Origin: Holophagaceae bacterium
Lineage (GTDB): Bacteria; Acidobacteriota; Holophagae; Holophagales; Holophagaceae
Direction of reading: 5' to 3'
NCBI GenBank assembly: GCA_025357545.1
Contig: JANXPB010000131.1
Location: 1 to 61,687 of the forward strand
DNA: 61,687 nucleotides
The position numbers were made by a program, and so were the translations under genes. The notes beneath the pieces are model-generated. The model saw nothing but the letters and a program-made list of their open reading frames with translations, made no database searches and had not been told where the DNA came from. Shown here piece by piece: positions 7,145 through 15,609 of this stretch (positions are counted from its first letter, which is position 1; every line of letters starts with the position of its first letter).

Positions 7145-8407
7145 CTATCCCTTTTCTTTCCCTTTAGGGATCTTCCGGGCTGGCTTGGGCTCTCTGGCCA
7201 GAACTGCTTCCGCGGCGCGGCGGTCCTCGGGATGCTCCGTCATCCACTGCTCCGCCCAGGGGGCCACCTGGCCATCGACGTAGCGCATTTCCTTGCGCTT
7301 CTGGGCCACCAGCGACTCGATGACGGCCCGATGGATGTCCTCTGGCTTGGCAGGGATATGGCCCTCGAAGATGGGCAGGGCGAAATAGTTCCGCAGCGTC
7401 TGTTCCGCGGGCTTGCCCCAGACCGCGTAGGTGCGGTCCTGGGGCCCGCCCACGGGCTTATGCATGAGGTGCTCGCCGTACAGGTAGTAGAAGACCGCCT
7501 CGCCGTCGGACCAATTCCTGACCACGCCGAAGGCGCCTTTCAGCAACTCGTTTTGCAGGGCCAGGTCCAGGGGCTTGCCTGTCCGGAAATCCCAGGGGCC
7601 CACGTGGGCATGGGCGACGGAGGGATAGCCGAGTTCCGTGATCATCACGGGCCTGTTGAACCGCGCCTGGAGGGTGCGGGCCTTGTTCACGATCCACCAC
7701 CATTCGTCGCGGATCTGTTCGGGCCTCGGATATTCGTCGTACTTGGCGATGGGGTCGTAGGTGTTGATGCCGATCACATCCAGGCAGCCGCCGAAGGTAA
7801 AGCTGTCGTGGCTATCGAAATTCACGCTGTAGACGATCTTGCCGTGGAAGCCCTTGCGGACTTCGGCCACCAGCGCGCACCAGCGCTCGGGAAAGGCCTG
7901 GGTGCTGGCCATCTCCGTGCCCACGCTGTACCACTCCACTCCGCCTTCCTGCGCCAGCGCCGCCAGGTGGACGTTGAAGGCGGTGTACTGCTGCCACCAG
8001 GTGTCCCAGTCCGAGGGGCGGATGTTCCCGCGCCACCACTTCTCTTTGTCCGCCTCATTCCGCAGGTTGATGGTGGGGAAAAACAGCATACGCAGGCCGC
8101 GCCCTCGGGCCTGCCGGAAGGTGCGCAGCAGGGCCGCATCGGTGGGGCTGCTGGTGGGGTGGCGCACCACTTCGTTGGAATCGTGGCGCTCCATGCGGTA
8201 GATGGCTTGCAGGCTCACGCAGGTGGCTCCCGTGGCCGCGATGCGGTCCAGCTCCTCCCGATAGTCGTAGTCAGGAAGCCCGGCATAGAGGCCCAGCACC
8301 ATGCCTCTCGGCTGCGGTGTCAAACGCCGACGTTCCCGGAGGCGCGTGAACAGCAGCGCGGCGGGAAGGGCGAGGACCGCCGACCAGGCCAGCGCCTTTT
8401 TCAGCAT
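7145..8407 (-). CDS. Membrane-anchored TIM-barrel glycosidase-like protein (GH113-like)
   Basis: A 420-residue protein with an N-terminal hydrophobic anchor or signal (LAWSAVLALPAALLF, residues 5-20) followed by a (beta/alpha)8-like catalytic domain. Two candidate catalytic glutamates are clear: VEWYSVGTEMAS in mid-protein and VMITELGYPS further on, the pattern of GH113-type mannanase-like enzymes. WWWIVNKA and AVFYYLYGEHL are also family-like. The C-terminal 60 residues are charged and lysine-rich. A start 25 codons upstream (8482) is possible but translates a short repeat and overlaps the CorC gene. The substrate is unknown; a periplasmic polysaccharide function is inference. Confidence 0.6.
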   Translation of the reverse strand: MLKKALAWSAVLALPAALLFTRLRERRRLTPQPRGMVLGLYAGLPDYDYREELDRIAATGATCVSLQAIYRMERHDSNEVVRHPTSSPTDAALLRTFRQARGRGLRMLFFPTINLRNEADKEKWWRGNIRPSDWDTWWQQYTAFNVHLAALAQEGGVEWYSVGTEMASTQAFPERWCALVAEVRKGFHGKIVYSVNFDSHDSFTFGGCLDVIGINTYDPIAKYDEYPRPEQIRDEWWWIVNKARTLQARFNRPVMITELGYPSVAHAHVGPWDFRTGKPLDLALQNELLKGAFGVVRNWSDGEAVFYYLYGEHLMHKPVGGPQDRTYAVWGKPAEQTLRNYFALPIFEGHIPAKPEDIHRAVIESLVAQKRKEMRYVDGQVAPWAEQWMTEHPEDRRAAEAVLAREPKPARKIPKGKEKG

Positions 8408-8420
8408 CAGGCCGCGGGTT

Positions 8421-8480
8421 CCATCACGCGGCTTCGCCGGCTGCCACGACGCGGCTGCGCCCCCATCACGCGGCTGCGCC
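8421..8480. repeat. Three imperfect 18-20 bp direct repeats
   Basis: Units beginning CCATCACGCGGCTTCGCC (8421), CCACGACGCGGCTGCGCC (8444) and CCATCACGCGGCTGCGCC (8463) lie between the CorC/HlyC gene end and the glycosidase-like gene start. They differ at one to three positions. They make the true start of the downstream gene ambiguous because the repeat is open in that frame. Confidence 0.75.
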
Positions 8481-9731
8481 ATTGGTGCGCTCGACCTTCA
8501 CCTGGAGGATGCGGGGGCCTTCCATGCGCATCACCGTCAGCAGAGCGCCCTCAGCCTGGACCCGGTCCCCTTCGTGGGGCACCCGGCCCAGGCGCGACAT
8601 CACCAGCCCGGCCACGGTGTCGAAGCCATCGCGCGCCCAGGAAAGGTCCATGCGCTGCTCCAGATCCTCCACGTGGACATGGCCCGCCACCAGGAAGATG
8701 CCCGGCTGCTGCTCCACCATGTCCGCGGGGCCTTCATGCTCATCGCGGATCTCGCCGAAGACTTCCTCCAGCAGGTCCTCCACAGTGACCAGTCCGGAAA
8801 CGCCGCCGAACTCGTCCACCACGATGGCCATCTGGGCCCGCGCCCGTTGCAGTTCCCGCAACAGCTCCTCGATGGGCTTGCTCTCGGGTATGAAATAAGC
8901 TGGCTTCATGAGACTGCGCAGGTCCAGGTCTTCGGTTTCAGGATGCTGCAGCAGGTCCTTGAGCAGCAGGACGCCCACCACCTTGTCGATGCTGCCTTCG
9001 TGCAGCGGAATGCGCGAATGGCGGCTTTCCCGGAAGGCGGTCCAGGCCTCCCGGGCGGAGGCTTCGACCGATAGGGCCACGAGGCCCGTGCGGGGCATCA
9101 TCACCTCGCGGGCCACGGTGTTCCCGAAATTCACCACATTGCGGATGAGGGCGCTGTCCGTTTCTTCCAGGATGCCCTCGGCCTCGCCCTCCTCCAGAAA
9201 GGCCGTCACGGCATCCTCGGTGACGTCCTCGTCATCCTCCTCCCGGGCTTTCTCCTCTTCGCCCCGCTGACGCTCGAAAACCCGTGCCACGGGTGCCACC
9301 AGGGGAATCAGGATGGGGCGGAAGGGCGCGTAAAAGGGAAAGAGCCGCACGATCCAGGCCGCTGGATTGCGAGCCGTGAGCAGGGTCGGCAGGGCCAAGT
9401 CCAGGGCCCAGACATAGAGCAGCGCTGCGGTGGCGAGGGTCCAACCGCCGCCGGGCAGCACCCCATGGAAGGGCCAGATCAACACCAGCAACACAGCCAG
9501 CAGGGCCTGGCTCCAAAGTTCCAACCCCATGCCCAGCACGTGGGGCCGGGCCAGCAAGCCCGCCAGCAGGGGATCCGCGATGGATTCCTCCTCCAGCAGG
9601 CGCCGCCGCTGGACCGAGGAAAGCGAATGGAAGGCCGCCAGCAGCGTGGCCATGACTCCCCGGTAGATGAGGATCGCGGCCACGGCCAGGCCCAGCCAGA
9701 GGTGGATGTTGCTGCTGCTTGGGTCAGTCAC
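8466..9731 (-). CDS. CorC/HlyC family CBS-domain membrane protein
   Basis: A 421-residue protein. Residues 1-150 hold three or four membrane helices (LWLGLAVAAILIYRGVMATLLAAF; LLAVLLVLIWPF; TLATAALLYVWAL), followed by an acidic linker. Two CBS motifs follow: REVMMPRTGLVALSV near 207-221, then the second with IVVDEFGGVSGLVTVEDLLEE near 301-321. The C-terminal CorC_HlyC domain (about 345-415) ends in RILQVKVE. Members act in magnesium/cobalt efflux or membrane ion homeostasis. The membrane part is more degenerate than a standard CNNM domain. The start codon is GTG. Confidence 0.85.
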   Translation of the reverse strand: MTDPSSSNIHLWLGLAVAAILIYRGVMATLLAAFHSLSSVQRRRLLEEESIADPLLAGLLARPHVLGMGLELWSQALLAVLLVLIWPFHGVLPGGGWTLATAALLYVWALDLALPTLLTARNPAAWIVRLFPFYAPFRPILIPLVAPVARVFERQRGEEEKAREEDDEDVTEDAVTAFLEEGEAEGILEETDSALIRNVVNFGNTVAREVMMPRTGLVALSVEASAREAWTAFRESRHSRIPLHEGSIDKVVGVLLLKDLLQHPETEDLDLRSLMKPAYFIPESKPIEELLRELQRARAQMAIVVDEFGGVSGLVTVEDLLEEVFGEIRDEHEGPADMVEQQPGIFLVAGHVHVEDLEQRMDLSWARDGFDTVAGLVMSRLGRVPHEGDRVQAEGALLTVMRMEGPRILQVKVERTNGAAA

Positions 9732-9759
9732 CGGATCAGGTTATCAGGGCTCTCGCCTG

Positions 9760-9790
9760 GTTTGAGGAGCGAGGAGCGAGGTTTGAGGAA
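9760..9790. repeat. Tandem short-word stretch (GAGGAGC words)
   Basis: The sequence TTTGAGGAGCGAGGAGCGAG followed by GTTTGAGGAAAG is a run of 7-10 base words. It sits in the gap between the acyltransferase-like gene and the CorC/HlyC gene. It resembles four other word runs in intergenic gaps of this window. Confidence 0.6.
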
Positions 9791-9848
9791 AGTAGGTCCG
9801 CGCCGTTGGCGCGATCAGCAACGGGCCTCATAACCTCGTGTCCTAGCC

Positions 9849-11309
9849 CTACTCGCTCCGCCGTTGGATCTGTTCCCGGATCTTGGTGCGGGCCTCGTCG
9901 CTCAAATTCACCTGGCGCCGTTCGGCTTCGCGGAAATACTCAGCCGGGTCGCGGGTGAGGCCGTCGGCCGTGGGAGGCAGCTGTTTCCGGGTGCGCGCGG
10001 CATTCAAAAACACGTAGGGCTCCCGCGCCAGCTCAGGGCTGCGGAGGTAGTAGCGGAAAGTCCACCAGCCCCCCGCCAGGAACCAGAGGGCGAGGGCCGA
10101 GACGCCCAGGTGCTGCAATTGCCGCATCCTCTCCGGGGTCCGCCGGACCCCCTGCCACCAAAGGGCCACGGCAATGTTGGCGCCGATGATGAGGGCGGTG
10201 AGCAGCAGGGTCACCGGCCATCCCTGGGTGTTCCAGTCCAAGCCGGTAAAGTTCAGGACCGGCTGGGAAAGCAGCAGGCCGAAGATGAGATTGAGGTGCA
10301 GCAGGTACAGCAGCAGGGATTCCTTGCTCGCAGCGGCGATCCAGTTTTCACCCGCCCATTGACGGCGATGCCCCTCGATGAAACCCAGGCCGGCACCGCC
10401 CATGCAGATCCAGCCCAGACGGTCCGCCACGCTGGGCAAGGTCGTGTTGTGCAGGTGCTGCAGTTCCTCCCACGTCCACTGGCCGTTCAACAGCCAGGCC
10501 TTGGTGGCGGGGTCCTGGACCCAGGTGCCCTTCCAGAGCCACGCCTCCTTCGCATGGCTGCCCCAGAGCCAGAGGCCGCAGCCCGCGACGAAGAGGGCCA
10601 GCAGGAAGCGCCCTTCGCTCCAGGCGGCCTTGCCCTCCGCGGCCGTTTCCTGCCGGGCCCAGCGGTACATGCCGCCCAGGAAAGCGCCAAAGCTCACGAA
10701 AGCGAACCAGGGAAAGAGCGGGAAGAGGGCCTGCATGCCGCGGTCCACGTTGCCATTGAAGAGGCCCCGCACCGGAAGCCAGAGGCCGTCCGCCATGCCC
10801 TTCGCCCAGAGGTAGGGGGACACCAGGGGGATGTAGATGGCGAGCCCCAGGGCCACCAGCGTAAAGACCCGTGGCCGCCGCAGGGCCCGCGCCAGGCCCT
10901 GCAGCACCAGCAGTGAGTAGACGATGCACTGCATCACGTCGATCTTGAAGAGCTCGCGCCACTTCTGGGGCGTGGCGAGCACCGTCCATTCCGCCAGGGT
11001 GAGGCCCGGCGCGTGCAGCGCGTAGGCGCAGGCCAGGATGAAAAGGTAGCGTTTGAAGCTGTCCCAGAAGGGCCGCAGCGTGCCATCGGCGCGGAAAGTC
11101 GAAAGCACCAGGCTGAAGCCCGCGCATAAGAGGAAACTGGGCGCCACCAGGCCGTTCAGGTAGTTGAGCCAATCGGGGCGCAGGCCCAGCCGCAGCCACA
11201 CGTTCACGGCGTGGACTTCCATCATCACCAGCACCGCCCAGCCCCGCAGCTGGTCCACCCAGTCGCAGCGCTTGGATGGCGCCAGGTCTTCCCACAGGGC
11301 TTGGCTCAT
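9849..11309 (-). CDS. Polytopic membrane protein, acyltransferase-3/DUF5009-like
   Basis: This 486-residue protein has about ten hydrophobic segments. The N-terminal RCDWVDQLRGWAVLVMMEVHAVN motif resembles the start of heparan-alpha-glucosaminide acetyltransferase-like and acyltransferase-3 proteins (D-x-LRG plus a following His). FLLCAGFSLVLS and SKESLLLYLLHLNLIFG near the C-terminal half fit the same group. The final 60 residues are a soluble, charged tail. The start with GGAAACCAA upstream was preferred to an upstream in-frame codon. It likely transfers an acyl group to an envelope glycan or lipid, but the substrate is unknown. Confidence 0.65.
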   Translation of the reverse strand: MSQALWEDLAPSKRCDWVDQLRGWAVLVMMEVHAVNVWLRLGLRPDWLNYLNGLVAPSFLLCAGFSLVLSTFRADGTLRPFWDSFKRYLFILACAYALHAPGLTLAEWTVLATPQKWRELFKIDVMQCIVYSLLVLQGLARALRRPRVFTLVALGLAIYIPLVSPYLWAKGMADGLWLPVRGLFNGNVDRGMQALFPLFPWFAFVSFGAFLGGMYRWARQETAAEGKAAWSEGRFLLALFVAGCGLWLWGSHAKEAWLWKGTWVQDPATKAWLLNGQWTWEELQHLHNTTLPSVADRLGWICMGGAGLGFIEGHRRQWAGENWIAAASKESLLLYLLHLNLIFGLLLSQPVLNFTGLDWNTQGWPVTLLLTALIIGANIAVALWWQGVRRTPERMRQLQHLGVSALALWFLAGGWWTFRYYLRSPELAREPYVFLNAARTRKQLPPTADGLTRDPAEYFREAERRQVNLSDEARTKIREQIQRRSE

Positions 11310-11495
11310 TTGGTTTCCAGGAATAGACCAGCCTGACTGAATCCACCCTAGGGCGCAAAGCGGGGGCCCGACCCCCGGGCCCATGAACCGCTCCCCTGCC
11401 CTCCCTTTACCTCGTGAGGCTTGGGAAGTCGACCGTCCCCTGATACCCTTTGCGGATTGTCAGCCCCCCATACCGCAGTTACTGGAGGTTCCTTC

Positions 11496-13064
11496 ATGTC
11501 GGGACTTTTCGCTAAGAAAGACTTGGCCAGGCTCATCGCCGACGCCAATGATCCCAATGCCGCCGAAGGTGGCCACGCGGGGACGCTCAAGCGCACCCTG
11601 GGCGCCTTCAATCTCACGACACTGGGCATCGGCGCCATCATCGGCGCGGGCATCTTTTCGCTGACAGGCACCGCGGCGGCCTATTACGCCGGCCCCGGGA
11701 TCGTGTACAGCTTCGTCATCGGCGGCATCCTGTGCGCGCTGGCTGGCGTCTGCTACGCGGAGATGGCGGCCATGGTGCCGGTATCAGGCTCCGCCTACGC
11801 CTACAGCTACGCCACCATGGGTGAATTCATCGCCTGGATCATCGGCTGGGACCTGATCCTGGAATACGCCTTCGGCGCCGTCACGGTCTCCGTGTCCTGG
11901 TCCGGCTACCTCCTGTCCATGCTCCAGAAGACCCTGGGCATCCACCTGTCCGACGGAATGCTGCGCTTCACCGAGGGCCCTTGGGGCAACCTCGTGACGC
12001 TGTCGGACGGAACCCAGGTGCATGGGCTCTGGAACATCCCCGCCACCTTCGTGGCGCTGCTGGTGGCGTCCATCCTGTACCGGGGCATGAAGGAATCCGC
12101 CTTCGTGAACAACCTCATCGTCATCGTGAAAGTTTCCATTGTGCTGCTCTTCATCGCCCTGGGCTGGGCGGTGGTGGATCATGCCAACTGGATCGGCAAC
12201 CCTGCGGTCACCGGCTTCTCAAGCCTGGTGCCCCCGGTGGGGCCCAGCATCCGGGCGGGCCAGAACATCATCAGCTACGGCTGGCCCGGCGTCCTCACCG
12301 GGGCGGGCGTGGTGTTCTTCGCCTACATCGGCTTCGACGCGGTCTCCACCACGGCTCAGGAGTGCAAGAACCCCACCCGGGACCTGCCCATCGGCATCCT
12401 GGGCTCCCTGGTGATCTGCACGATCCTTTACATCCTCATGGCCCTGGTGCTGACGGGCGTGGTGCCCTACAAGCAGTTGGGCGTATCGGATCCCGTGGCG
12501 GTGGGCATCGACAAGATCGTGGCCCTGCGCCACTGGAGCGCCGCTTCGGCCAAGTCCTTCACCTTCCTGGTGAAGCTGGGCGCATTGAGCGGCCTGACCT
12601 CCGTGATCCTAGTGATGATGATGGGCCAGACCCGCATCTTCTACGCCATGAGCAAGGATGGCCTGCTGCCCTGGTTCGGCACCGCCCATAAGACTTTCGG
12701 AACTCCCCACCGCGCCACCGTCGTCACAGGCCTCTTCGTCGCAGTCTGCGGAGGTCTGATGCCCATGAGCCTGGTGGGTGAGCTGGTGTCCATCGGTACC
12801 CTGCTGGCCTTCGTGCTGGTGTGCATCGGTGTACCCATCCTGCGCATCAACAATCCCGATGTCGCGCGGCCCTTCAAGGTCCCCGGCGGCACCCTCGGCG
12901 CGATCCTCATCGGTGGTGCTGGCGCGGCCGCCTGCCTCTGGGTGATGACTGGCCTTCCCAAGGACACCTGGCTGCGGCTCATCATCTGGCTGATCATCGG
13001 TTTCGTGATCTATTTCGGTTACGGGAAGAAACACAGCAAGCTCAATAATGGCGCCACCGCATGA
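11496..13064 (+). CDS. APC superfamily amino-acid permease
   Basis: A 522-residue transporter with about 12-14 membrane helices. The helix-1 motif of the APC/CAT family, LGIGAIIGAGIFSLTG, is at about 47-62, and the helix-6 region reads VVFFAYIGFDAVSTTAQE near 273-290, followed by NPTRDLPIGI. These match YfnA/CAT-type cationic or neutral amino-acid permeases. The start has GGAGG seven bases upstream. The comF gene overlaps its last four bases. An intrinsic terminator lies 20 bases past the stop. The exact substrate cannot be told from sequence. Confidence 0.88.
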   Translation: MSGLFAKKDLARLIADANDPNAAEGGHAGTLKRTLGAFNLTTLGIGAIIGAGIFSLTGTAAAYYAGPGIVYSFVIGGILCALAGVCYAEMAAMVPVSGSAYAYSYATMGEFIAWIIGWDLILEYAFGAVTVSVSWSGYLLSMLQKTLGIHLSDGMLRFTEGPWGNLVTLSDGTQVHGLWNIPATFVALLVASILYRGMKESAFVNNLIVIVKVSIVLLFIALGWAVVDHANWIGNPAVTGFSSLVPPVGPSIRAGQNIISYGWPGVLTGAGVVFFAYIGFDAVSTTAQECKNPTRDLPIGILGSLVICTILYILMALVLTGVVPYKQLGVSDPVAVGIDKIVALRHWSAASAKSFTFLVKLGALSGLTSVILVMMMGQTRIFYAMSKDGLLPWFGTAHKTFGTPHRATVVTGLFVAVCGGLMPMSLVGELVSIGTLLAFVLVCIGVPILRINNPDVARPFKVPGGTLGAILIGGAGAAACLWVMTGLPKDTWLRLIIWLIIGFVIYFGYGKKHSKLNNGATA

Positions 13065-13792
13065 CCTTGCGGTTCCTGCCGCCGGAAAAGCTCCCCTTCC
13101 CGGGAGCTTTTTTGCGCCTGCGGAGCGAAGGAACGCTCTGCCGCGGCTGCCTGGGCCAGCTCGATGACCGCGCCGAAGCGGGTCTCTGCGGCCGCTGCTG
13201 GCAGGGCCTGGCTCCTCTGCCCGAGGGCCGTTGCAAGCGCTGCGCCCTGACCCATGGCGAGGACCGCGAATGCCCCGAACCCGTGGCCTGGACCCGCGGC
13301 GATGCGCTCTGGGACTACCACGGCGGCCGGCCCGCCCTGGGAGCCATGTTGATGCCTGGCATCAAGGCTGGCGAGTGGGGCTGGCGGGCGGCCTTGCTGG
13401 GCCGCGCCTGCCAAAGGGACTTGCAAGGATTCGCGGCAGACGTGGACTTGGTCACCGCGGTGCCCGCTCATCCCTGGCGCCGTTGGGCGCGCGGTTTTGA
13501 TCTGGCGGAGGACTTGGCCCGGCTCACCGCCGCATCCTGCGGAACGTCATTCACCTCGCTCCTGCGGAAAACCCTTCGGAGCCCCCGCCAGACCGGGCGC
13601 CCTGAGAGTCAGCGCAGACGCTTGCCCCAGAAGGCCTTCGCCCTTCGGACCGGGTCGGAGGTCGAAGGGAAGTTGATCCTGGTGGTGGACGATGTGTGGA
13701 CCACGGGCACCACGTTGCTGCGCTGCGCTCAACTCCTCACGAAGGCTGGAGCGGCGGAGGTCCGGGTGTTGACGTTATTCCGGGCCCTCTAA
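13061..13792 (+). CDS. comF: ComF family phosphoribosyltransferase-like protein
   Basis: Up to 243 residues. The N-terminal zinc-ribbon-like region has cysteine pairs LCRGC, LCGRC and RCKRC (about residues 26-60). The PRTase domain shows AVPAHPWRRWARGFDLAEDLAR near 144-165, the TGRPESQRR region, and the PRPP loop ILVVDDVWTTGTTLLRCA near 206-223. ComF proteins support DNA uptake, and GntX is a relative. The ATG at 13061 overlaps the permease stop, but the hairpin terminator at 13086-13113 would fall inside the frame. A TTG at 13112, six bases after GGAG, gives a 226-residue protein and is a credible real start. Confidence 0.88.
   Translation: MTLRFLPPEKLPFPGAFLRLRSEGTLCRGCLGQLDDRAEAGLCGRCWQGLAPLPEGRCKRCALTHGEDRECPEPVAWTRGDALWDYHGGRPALGAMLMPGIKAGEWGWRAALLGRACQRDLQGFAADVDLVTAVPAHPWRRWARGFDLAEDLARLTAASCGTSFTSLLRKTLRSPRQTGRPESQRRRLPQKAFALRTGSEVEGKLILVVDDVWTTGTTLLRCAQLLTKAGAAEVRVLTLFRAL
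13086..13113 (+). terminator. Intrinsic terminator of the permease, inside the comF frame
   Basis: A ten-base perfect stem, AAAAGCTCCC (13086-13095) with GGGAGCTTTT (13102-13111), closes a six-base loop and runs straight into six T residues. It is placed right after the permease stop. If comF started at 13061, its transcript would have to cross it. Confidence 0.8.
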
Positions 13793-14149
13793 AATAACGA
13801 AGGCCATGGCCACGTCGCCGTCATGGCTGATGGAGGCATGAAGCCGCGTGATGCCACGTTCATGCAACAGCCCCGTGAGCGCGCCTTCGGACCAGAGTCG
13901 ACCGTTCACATAGCGCAGCTCCTTCCATGACCAGCCCGAGAGCCCCAGCCCCAGGGCCTTTCCGAAGGCTTCCCGCAGGGCCCAGCGCCCCGCCAGTCGC
14001 TCCGCCAGTCGCCCCCGGTTGCCCTGCAACAGGTAGCTGCCTTCATCCAGATGAAGGAATTTGGACGCACACTTTTCGGGGCCGAAGCGTTCCACCAGAT
14101 GCTGCCACCGGGAAGGCGGACACAGGTCTGTGCCGAGGCCGAGGATCAT
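13775..14149 (-). CDS. acpS: Holo-[acyl-carrier-protein] synthase
   Basis: The 124 residues match AcpS length. The magnesium-binding aspartate is in ILGLGTDLCP (residues 2-11), and the second motif is ERLAGRWALREAFGKALG near 50-67 with the catalytic W/F-x-x-KEAxxKA variant. The C-terminal HASISHDGDVAMAFVI strand is typical. It transfers phosphopantetheine from CoA to acyl carrier protein in the cytoplasm. It is convergent with comF, and their 3-prime ends overlap by 18 bases. Confidence 0.92.
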   Translation of the reverse strand: MILGLGTDLCPPSRWQHLVERFGPEKCASKFLHLDEGSYLLQGNRGRLAERLAGRWALREAFGKALGLGLSGWSWKELRYVNGRLWSEGALTGLLHERGITRLHASISHDGDVAMAFVILEGPE

Positions 14150-14160
14150 CGGAACCTTGG

Positions 14161-14200
14161 GGGCTGTGGGCTGTGGGCGGTGGGATTAGGTTGAGGCGGG
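14161..14200. repeat. Tandem short-word stretch (CTGTGGG words)
   Basis: GGGCTGTGGGCTGTGGGCGG and the following TGGGATTAGG are 7-8 base words repeated with variation. They lie between the acpS start and the GNAT gene end. A similar string occurs at 21513-21530 and at 29195-29222. Confidence 0.6.
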
Positions 14201-14270
14201 TTGGAAGACCCCCGCGCCACAGGCGTGGTCCTTTCACGCCCGTGGCCCAACGAGCAGAGCCCACCGCCCA

Positions 14271-14762
14271 TCACAACTCCCTCGCGAACCAGCGGTCGCA
14301 GCCGCCATGGCCCGTGGCGCCCATGGGGGCGCAGAGCTTCTGGAACCCGACTTTTGCATAGAGGCGCATGGCGGCGTCCATGCCCGTCAGCGTCTCCAGG
14401 TAGCAGGTGACGTAGCCCAGCTCCTTGGCCACGACGAGGCAATGGCGCAGGAGTTGCTCGCCCAGGCCGGTGCCCCGGGCTGCGGCCAGGAAGTACATCT
14501 TGCGCAGTTCGCAGACGCCCGGCTCGCCGCCATCCAACTGGGCGATGCCGCCCCCGCCGAGGACGCGGCCCCCGGGCGATTCCACGACGAAGTAGGCGGC
14601 GCCCGGAACGGAATAGGCGGCGCACATGGCGTCCACTTCCGGATCATGGATGGCGAAGCCGGGCCCATCGGCGCCAAATTCAGGCATCACTGCGCGGATG
14701 ATGGCGGCCACGGCCGGGTCGTCCTCGGGGCGGATGGGGCGGAAGGTCAGCTCGGCGGGCAT
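14271..14762 (-). CDS. GNAT family N-acetyltransferase
   Basis: A 163-residue protein with the GNAT core. LRKMYFLAAARGTGLGEQLLRHC near 86-108 contains the acetyl-CoA loop (R-G-T-G-L-G); TCYLETLTGMDAAMRLYAKVGF near 119-140 is the motif B region. The Shine-Dalgarno is weak (AGG). The substrate is unknown; the layout resembles small-molecule or amino-acid acetyltransferases of the YjgM type. Downstream of the amidase and aminotransferase genes on the same strand, it may be read with them. Confidence 0.85.
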   Translation of the reverse strand: MPAELTFRPIRPEDDPAVAAIIRAVMPEFGADGPGFAIHDPEVDAMCAAYSVPGAAYFVVESPGGRVLGGGGIAQLDGGEPGVCELRKMYFLAAARGTGLGEQLLRHCLVVAKELGYVTCYLETLTGMDAAMRLYAKVGFQKLCAPMGATGHGGCDRWFAREL

Positions 14763-14831
14763 GGCCTAATTGAAACCACAGATGGGCCTCCGTGGACAAT
14801 GACAATCCCAGGACCTGCCGAGGGCACAAGG

Positions 14832-15608
14832 TCAGAAGTCGAGCCCTTCGGCCCTCAACCCGAGCACCGGGAAAGCCGCCCGTTGCGCGCGCACCGCGGC
14901 CGCCTCGATCTCCGCGAAGATGACCGCTTCACCCCCAGCTGTGTCCGCAAGGACGCTGCCATCGGGACCGACGACCATGGAGCCGCCGCAGAATTGCGTG
15001 CCGTCTTCGGCCGGACCCACTCGATTGGCCAGCACTAGGTAGGCCTGGTTCTCCAGGGCCCGGGCCCGGGCCAGGAGACGCAGGGCCTCGCCACGGGGAT
15101 GGGGCCATTCGGACACCACGAGGAACAGTTCCGCGCCCTCCGCCGCATCCCGCCGGTACAGCTCCGGAAAGCGTAGGTCGAAGCAGATGCTCAAGGCCGT
15201 TTCCACGCCGCCGAGGGCCAGACGTACGCGCCGGGTCCCCGCGGCCAGATGCAGGTGTTCCTGCATAGGCCGGAAGAGGTGGCCCTTGTCGTACAGCACC
15301 GGATCGGATCCATCGGGCGAAAACACCCAGAGGCGGTTCACCAACTGTCCTTCGCCATTGAGGCTGATCATGCTCCCGGCGATGGCGGCGCGCTGGTTGG
15401 AGGCCAGCTCTTGCAATTGGGTGCAGAGGCTCGGGGTGGTCTCCTCTGCCACAGCCCGCCAGCAATCGTGGGCGTAGCCGGTGGTCCACAGCTCCGGCAG
15501 CACGTAGAGCTCCGCGCCGGGATGCGCCAGCATCAACGCCGTGGCGTGCTGGCAATTCGCCACCGGCTCCCCGTCGACGATCTGCATCTGCACCACCGCC
15601 ACGCGCAT
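14832..15608 (-). CDS. Carbon-nitrogen hydrolase, omega-amidase-like
   Basis: A 258-residue nitrilase-superfamily enzyme with the catalytic triad visible: Glu in LYVLPELWTTGYA (near residue 39), Lys in PVLYDKGHLFRP (near 108), and Cys in LSICFDLRFPELYR (near 141). This matches the YafV/Nit2-type omega-amidase group that hydrolyses 2-oxoglutaramate or 2-oxosuccinamate. It starts one base after the stop of an aminotransferase gene, and that coupling fits an omega-amidase clearing the keto-acid amides made by glutamine or methionine transamination. Confidence 0.82.
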   Translation of the reverse strand: MRVAVVQMQIVDGEPVANCQHATALMLAHPGAELYVLPELWTTGYAHDCWRAVAEETTPSLCTQLQELASNQRAAIAGSMISLNGEGQLVNRLWVFSPDGSDPVLYDKGHLFRPMQEHLHLAAGTRRVRLALGGVETALSICFDLRFPELYRRDAAEGAELFLVVSEWPHPRGEALRLLARARALENQAYLVLANRVGPAEDGTQFCGGSMVVGPDGSVLADTAGGEAVIFAEIEAAAVRAQRAAFPVLGLRAEGLDF

Positions 15609-15609
15609 G

